This document shows, piece by piece, positions 58,463 to 64,000 of a stretch of 64,000 nt of DNA. Positions within the stretch are counted from its first letter, which is position 1; every line of letters begins with the position of its first letter. Source of the DNA: Saccharum officinarum (lineage: Eukaryota; Streptophyta; Magnoliopsida; Poales; Poaceae); NCBI GenBank assembly GCA_020631735.1, contig CM036162.1, forward strand, positions 87,121,852-87,185,851, in the 5' to 3' direction. The translations under genes and the position numbers were made by a program. Under the pieces are notes generated by a model, which made no database searches, was not told the DNA's origin, and saw only the letters and a list, made by a program, of their open reading frames with translations.

Positions 58463-60792
58463 GTGAAAGGGTCGAGATGGCGGACTAGAGGGGGGGTGAA
58501 TAGTCCTTTCTAAAACTTAAACGTGTAGGCTAACCAAAACAAATGCGGAATTAAACTTATCGGTCTAGCCAAGACTACACCCCTCTATCTAAGTTCTCTA
58601 TCACCTTGCAAAGATCCTAATTAAGCAACTAAGGTGCTAAGCTTACCAAGAGCTCACCTAATCAATTCTAGAGCAAGGTCACACAAACCTATGCACTAGT
58701 ACTTTGCCAAACGAGGGAGCTCCTACACAACTAGTGAAGCAAAAGCACAAAGTTTAAGCTCGCTAGCAAAGCTCAATAACAAGGCAACTAATGCCAAATT
58801 AGAGAGCACAAAATACTTAGCTACACAAACTAAGCAATGTGACTAACAAGGTTACACAAACCAAATTAGTCACGCAAAGGGAAGCTTCTAGCTACACAAG
58901 CAAGAAGACAACTAGCAAACTAGTTATGAGAGCAACTACACAAGCATAAGTATATATGAAAGTAAATACAAGCTTGTGTTGCACGAAGGCAAACCACCGA
59001 GAAGAGTAGACAATGTTGACACGGTGATTTTCTCCCGAGGTTCACTTGGTTGCCACCAAGCTACGTCCCCGTTGTGTCGACCAACACTTCATGGTTCGGC
59101 GGCTAATCGGTCACACACCGAGCCTCTCAAAAGGCGCTGCAAGAACCCACCATCAAGTGTGGTAGCTCAATGACACACTCAACTAGAGTTGCTCTTCGTG
59201 ATCCTCGCGGGGTGAGCACAATCCCCCTCACAAAGCTTCTCCGGAGCCTCGCACAATCTTCTTGCGAGCTTCGACGGAGCCACAAGCCACCAAGCCGTCT
59301 AGGAGGTGGCAACCTCCAAGAGTAACAAGCACCACCGGCTTGCAACATGATCACCTAGTGCCACTTGATGCAACCTCACGATGCAATCGCACTAGAATCG
59401 CTCTCTCACTCGATCCGATGAACACTATCAAGCATGAGTGAGTTAGAGGGCTCCCTAGCACTACCACATAAGCCACCAAGGCTAAAGTGTGCTCAGCTAC
59501 TGGCCACGGCTGGCCAAGGCATCTATTTATAACCCCACGGTCAAATAGAGCCGTTACCCCTTCACTGGGTCCTTTTCAGGATGACCAGACGCGGTGGTCA
59601 AAACTGACTGGACGCGGTGGTCAGTAGCGTGCTCCAACAGCTAGTTTTTGCGCGTACAAACTTGTGTTTGACCAGACGCGGTGGTCACTAACGGGACCGG
59701 ACGCGGTGGTCGCAGCGAAACCGCGAACATAGAGGTTCTAGCAAGCTCCCGAAGTGACCGGACGCGTCCGGTCATCACTGACCGGACTCGCTGCAGCATC
59801 CGGTCATTTTCGCCCACGAAAAACACTGACTGGACGTGGTGGTCGTAGCTGACCGGACGCGGTGGTCAAAACTGACCGGACGCGGTGGTCACGAGTCCGG
59901 TCACAGACCACCCTTCGGTAAAACGGCGATATCTCTTAGCTCCGAACTTCGATTTCGATGATCTTGGACATTTTGGAAAGCTTACTCAGAGGGATACACA
60001 AACCACTAAAGCACTTGATCCAATTCACAATGGATCAAAGCAGTATTCTACTCTAAGGGTCATCCTAGTGTCCGAAGAACACCGAAAAACATTTCTCTCT
60101 TCTCTAAGTTAATCAACACCAACTCCAACACCTTCTCCTTTGCAAATGTGCCAACACCACCATGTGTACACCACCATGTGCATATGTGTTAGCTTTTCAC
60201 AAACATTTTTAAAGGGTTAGGCACTCAACTTGCCTCGCCACTCGATCCTAACACGTATGCATAGTTAGATCACACAAGTGGCACTAGATGACCGATATGC
60301 AAACAAGTTTGCCCCTCTTGATAGTACGGCCATCTATCCTAAACCCAGTCATAAACTTCTCTACACACCTATGACCGGTGAAATAGAAATGCCCTAGGTT
60401 ATACCTTTGCCTTACGCATTCCACTTCATCTCCTCCGACATTGATGCAACACATGCACCAACCAATCACCAAATGATATGATTCACTTCATATCATCATG
60501 TGACCATATTGGTTCATCGATCTTGACCTCACTTGCTCTTCACCGTTACCTCGGTCCTTCGGCGCCAAGCCATCACACAACTTGCCCTTCACCCTAGCAA
60601 CCGGTCTATCAAGCCAAGCCTCATCTTGATCTTCTCCACCTTGGTCACATGACTCCATGTCATGTCTCATATGCAATGAGCTCCTTCATGACACTATCAC
60701 ATGTGGACTAATCTCCTGTGTATCTCACATAACTATATATTAGTCCACCTAAGTTGTCACTCAATTACCAAAACCAAACAATGACCTTTCAC
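58463..60792. mobile_element. GTGAAAGG-TIR element, copy 2 (2,330 bp)
   Basis: The ends GTGAAAGGGTC and GACCTTTCAC share at least 8 bp of perfect inverted repeat. TAT flanks both ends (58460-58462 and 60793-60795). Copy 1 resumes seamlessly after it, and the two copies have the same net length and order of blocks. No coding sequence recognised. Confidence 0.85.
59580..59910. repeat. GACCGGACGCGGTGGTC motif array
   Basis: About ten units of a 17-bp motif occur with variants including the palindrome GACCGGACGCGTCCGGTC. It occupies the same place in copy 2 as the CGACAGACGC array does in copy 1. Confidence 0.8.
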
Positions 60793-61711
60793 TATGGTTA
60801 TACCTTTGCCTTGAGCCCATTTTGTTTCTCCAAATGATATGATCCACTTCATATCATCACATGACCGCCTCGATCCATCAACCTTGACTTCACTTGCTCT
60901 TCACCGTTGCATCGATCCGTTGGCGCCAAGTCTTGCTCAAGCTTCACCATCGCATGGTCCTTCGCTTCGAAGCCTCGACTTGCCCTTCACCTTCACAACC
61001 GGTCCATTGAGCCAAGCCTCATCTTGGTCACATGAGTCAATTTCATGTCTCATATTCAATGACCACCTTTATCTAAATCATCCACTTAGATACAAAGGTT
61101 AGTCCTAGGTTTTATCAATTAGCCAAAACCAAACTAGGGACTTTCACCTGTGGACGATGCAACTACGACGCATAGAGTCGTGATCATCCCTGTGGCGATG
61201 CGCCTGTCCTTGTGGTTTGACTAGCATAGAGAGCCGAGGCCTCAGAGGCGCAAATCATGGCGTGATTTCACCCCGTTCGAGGGAATAGCGGCCTAGAGCG
61301 GTGCCTCGTACGCTGCATAGACCCGGATCATGCGTATAGTGCTAGTATGGGCGGCATAGTGATCAGCAACTCTTCCCCATGCTGTTATGGGCGACGGCAT
61401 CATGATTTGACCCTTGTCTCTCCTGGCCTGTGCGGTTGGTCGGCGCAGGGACGTGGGTGACGTCATAGGGGGTCTCGAGCGTGCCAATGGGAGAGCGATA
61501 TTAGAGGCTGGGGTCGAGCGAGTCGGAGAACTTCCTGCGTCCGAGGCCCTGTATGGGGCCTCGGGCGAGGCGGAGAATCGATCTGTTGGAGGTTGCTGAT
61601 CGAGCCAGTCTCGAACGAGATGGATAACTACTTGCGGGCAGCCTTGCTTAGTTTTGGTTGATGAAAAGGTTTTATCTATGATTTGGGTACCCCTAATCAT
61701 GGTACATGATA

Positions 61712-61725
61712 GTAGCCCCCGAGCC
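61712..61725 (-). other. Polypurine tract of the right-hand gypsy element
   Basis: The minus strand reads GGCTCGGGGGCTAC directly before the LTR start (TATCATGTACC, probably a worn TGTCATGTACC). Confidence 0.65.
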
Positions 61726-62878
61726 TGTGAAGGAGTGAGGGCACTCCTTCGGAGGCTATTTATCGAGTTTGGTCTTTGCTGGGTTTCAGCCAGGTCATCG
61801 TCGGGGCCTCGGCTTGTTTCTGTACTGCTTTCCTCTAGGGGGTGCACGTGAGCGCACCCGCCGGATGTAGCCCTTGAGGCCTTGGAAGGATAGGATATTC
61901 TTCCAAGGGCTTGATTTTATGCTAGGTGTGAATCTGAGGCCTTAGCCATGGTGCAAGGGTAGTCCCTGAGCCAGCGCTCATGGCAAGAGGGCGGTCAAGG
62001 GTGCCTTGTCTTTTTTCATGTCCCTCACGCGCCTCTTTCGCAGAGAGAAGGGATGGAATATGCTATGCTACCCTCGGTGGGCGAGCAATAGCACTCCCGT
62101 GAGCTATTGACGGGTAAGTCTAGGTGGAGGCCTCAGCTCCGTTCGCTAGGGGTCGGCTAGTGGTCTAGAGACGCACTCTAAGTTACCCGAGGGTTGTCTT
62201 GTGGGTCTCAGATCCGTTCGATGGGATCTAAGGGCTTGATGCCTCCCTCCGATGGGATTCCACTGGTCAACGCCTGCTGGGTTCTGGACATGGCTTAGGG
62301 TGTCCCAAGTTTTATCGCTCGGGATCGGCCGCAGAGGAGCTCACCCTTAGCCATCCTGACTCTTTTGTCCTAGGGCAGCTGTCGAACTCTAGGCAAGCCA
62401 GCCTTCGAACCCCTGTACCGTAGAGGGTTTCGCACTTGCGATTCCTTCTCGGTGAAGGAATCTAGTGAGAGGGTCTGTCGTCTGCTGCGCGTAGAGGATG
62501 GGCGCGTCTTTTGAAGCGGTTTTCTCAGGGAGGCGGAACGGGCGCTGCGATGGTTGTGGCCGGATGGGATGTTTCGCCAGCGGACATTTGCAGTTAATGC
62601 AGCGTGCGTGGTTAGCAAGAAAAAAGAGAAAGTAATCATGGCAGTTCCCGTAGTTTTAGCATTAAATGCATCAGATTTAATTGTTTCCTTAGATTCGTCT
62701 GTTCGCCTTCCCGTTCTTGCTATATAAGCATGCACCGGGCGTTGCGTCCCCTTACTTTGCCATTTGCTCTTGCCTTCCTTGTCCCCATTCCACGGTCGTG
62801 AACGAGGAAAGCCAGAGTAAGGAGAGAGAAAAGAAAAGAAACCAACCTCATAGCCGTCGTCCCGCTGCCACCAATCTC
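61726..62878 (-). mobile_element. Gypsy internal region, non-coding part
   Basis: Between the PPT and the antisense gene. It has frequent GAGGCC and GGGGCCTCGG words and no gag or pol. It presumably acts as 3' untranslated region of the element and as promoter region for the antisense ORF. Confidence 0.55.
62721..62727 (+). promoter_or_regulatory. TATA box for the antisense ORF
   Basis: TATATAA at about 158 bp upstream of the ATG at 62879, followed by a purine-rich AAGGAGAGAGAAAAG leader. Inferred from position. Confidence 0.5.
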
Positions 62879-63364
62879 ATGGCCGCCTCTGTATTGCCCA
62901 TGGAGCCCTGGAGCTGCTAATCTGTGACCCAGGAGAGGCTAGAAGAGCTCGTTGAGGAGGGTCTCCTCCGCCCCATCACCGACGTCGCTATGCCAGAGTG
63001 GATCGCACTGGAGGAGGGCCTCGACGTGCCAAACCCGCCCGCGAGCTATGTCTTAAGCTTCGTGGCGTTCCACGAGCGGGGGCTGTGAATTCCGATGAGC
63101 CAATTCCTATAGGCGCTCCCCTTCTGGTATGAGGTGAAGCTCCACAACTTCAACCCCAACTCCATCACGCAAGCGGCCATCTTCACTGCCGTCTGTGAGG
63201 GGTACTTGGGTATCCATCCTCACTAGAATCTATGGCTCCATCTCTTCAAGGCGGAGCACTTCACCAAGGCGACCGAGAAAGGAGGCTCACGAAAGATGGT
63301 GAGGGCCGGCAGTTGCACCCTTCAGGTGCGCTAGGAGCGGTCGAGCCTGTACATCCCTGCCCAG
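62879..63364 (+). pseudogene. Antisense extra ORF of a gypsy element (putative gypsy-type transposon domain)
   Basis: From ATG at 62879 the + strand reads MAASVLPMEPWSC then a stop, followed by a recognisable body: RLEELVEEGLLRPITD, SYVLSFVAFHERG, LHNFNPNSITQAAIFTAVC, GYLGIHPH and LWLHLFKAEHF. This is the domain annotated in grasses as putative gypsy-type transposon. It is encoded opposite to the retroelement, as extra antisense ORFs are in elements such as Grande. At least five in-frame stops and the insertion at 63365 inactivate it. Its function is unknown. Confidence 0.78.
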
Positions 63365-64000
63365 CTGAAAGGTCTTGATGGCTAGAGGGGGGGTGAATAG
63401 CCTATTAAAATTTTCTACAAAGACAAGCTAAACAAGTTTATCAATAAAACAAATAGCGAGATGCTAGTTTTGCTTAGCCTATGGGGTGTTTGCAAGCCAC
63501 CTAACCAATTCACAATTCTAGTATATTTGCACTCAACCGCACAAGTCAAATCGAGAAGGAAACTACAACTAGCAAGCTACACAAAGATGCTACTCTAGCA
63601 AAGTTAACTAGCTAGCAAAGATAAATAAGAAATTAATACAAGAGAGAGTTAGAAGGGTATCACCGAGGGGCGAAGTATTGAGCCAACCAATTAATATGAT
63701 CAAGAGATGAATATCAAGATAACCGAACACCGGAATCAATCAATCACAATATGAAAGTGATGACACGAAGATTTATCCCGAGGTTCACGTGCTTGCCGGC
63801 ACGCTAGTCCCCGTTGTGTCCCTCTTCACCACGTGGTTCGGTGGCTAATCGGTCACACACCGAGCCTATCAAAAGGCACCACAAGAACCTACCAAATGGC
63901 AAGAGGTTGCAATGACACGAGCAATTCACTAGCGTTGCCTTTGGCTCTTCGCCGAGGTAGGCACAAACCCCTTACAATCAACGGAGGTGGCCAAGATACA
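63365..64000. mobile_element. GTGAAAGG-TIR element, copy 3 (left part)
   Basis: It starts CTGAAAGGTCTTGATGGC followed by TAGAGGGGGGGTGAATAGCC. The blocks CCGAGGTTCAC, CCCCGTTGTGTC, GGCTAATCGGTCACACACCG and GAGCCTATCAAAAGGC match copies 1 and 2. It runs off the window. It interrupts the antisense ORF. Confidence 0.8.

Larger units (their letters stand above)
56544..61147. mobile_element. GTGAAAGG-TIR element, copy 1 (about 2.27 kb net)
   Basis: It starts TTGTAAGGTCCTAGATGGC followed by TAGAGGGGGGTGAATAGC, and ends GGGACTTTCAC. CTG flanks both ends (56541-56543 and 61148-61150). Copy 2 is nested at 58463-60792. No transposase or other gene is visible. It carries conserved blocks shared with copies 2 and 3 (GAGGTTCAC, CACACCGAGCCT and CAAATGTGCCAACACCA). 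The superfamily is not identified. A 3-bp duplication is known from CACTA and PIF/Harbinger, but the ends are not CACTA and the target is not TWA. Confidence 0.78.
56062..61711 (-). mobile_element. Gypsy-type 3' LTR split by nested TIR elements
   Basis: The outer end is TGTCGGCGTTTGGACC on the + strand. The inner end is GGTACATGATA, followed by a minus-strand purine tract, so the element is on the minus strand. Removing 56544-61150 leaves an LTR of about 1.04 kb. A CCTTTTATAG run (about 56378) lies in the left part. The opposite LTR would lie right of the window. Confidence 0.75.

Overview
This is plant nuclear DNA. Split genes with GT-AG introns, long nested LTR retrotransposons, CACTA, Mutator and hAT elements, and Tourist- and Stowaway-type MITEs point to a grass. 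The style of the repeats suggests a panicoid or Andropogoneae relative (sorghum, sugarcane or Miscanthus type), but that is inference and no species can be named. Most of the window is layered transposable elements. Only three ordinary host genes are visible: a MATE transporter (19.7-23.0 kb, +), a SAUR auxin-response gene (27.9-28.2 kb, -) and a coatomer zeta subunit gene (31.8-35.9 kb, -).

Region 1 (1-16.8 kb) is a three-level nest. A LINE was split inside its reverse transcriptase by a CACTA transposon. That CACTA was then split inside its TNP2 transposase gene by a minus-strand, non-coding LTR element. This last element has a 5,088-bp LTR, a 4.6-kb internal region without usable coding sequence, a recognisable primer-binding site and a polypurine tract, so it is a LARD-like gypsy derivative. 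Region 2 (16.9-31.7 kb) holds two oppositely oriented copies of a hAT MITE. Between them lie a 1,068-bp mini-CACTA ending 107 bp upstream of the MATE start codon, the MATE gene (apparent frameshift in exon 1), a decayed Copia element, a separate LTR, the SAUR gene and several MITEs.

Region 3 (31.8-56 kb) starts with the six-exon coatomer zeta gene, which carries MITEs in its introns. Sequence resembling its 5' flank recurs twice in a diverged tandem duplication (37.2-39.0 kb plus 48.6-49.1 kb, then 49.1-54.7 kb). The first copy is split by a solo LTR with an exact 5-bp target duplication. That LTR contains a Mutator-like element whose transposase is broken but whose convergent second gene, a GRF zinc-finger/coiled-coil/membrane-anchor protein, is intact. 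The second copy is split by a LINE tail, which is itself split by a short non-autonomous gypsy element carrying a 21-bp, heptapeptide-coding repeat.

Region 4 (56-64 kb) is a minus-strand gypsy element. Its 3' LTR is interrupted by a 2.3-kb terminal-inverted-repeat element, which is interrupted by a second member of the same family. A third copy breaks the antisense ORF of the gypsy element at the right edge. These 2.3-kb elements have 3-bp target duplications and arrays of quasi-palindromic GACGC-type motifs. I cannot place them in a known superfamily.

The best candidates for something undescribed are the Mutator element with its convergent GRF gene, the 2.3-kb element family, and a covarying hairpin shared by two otherwise different long LTRs.
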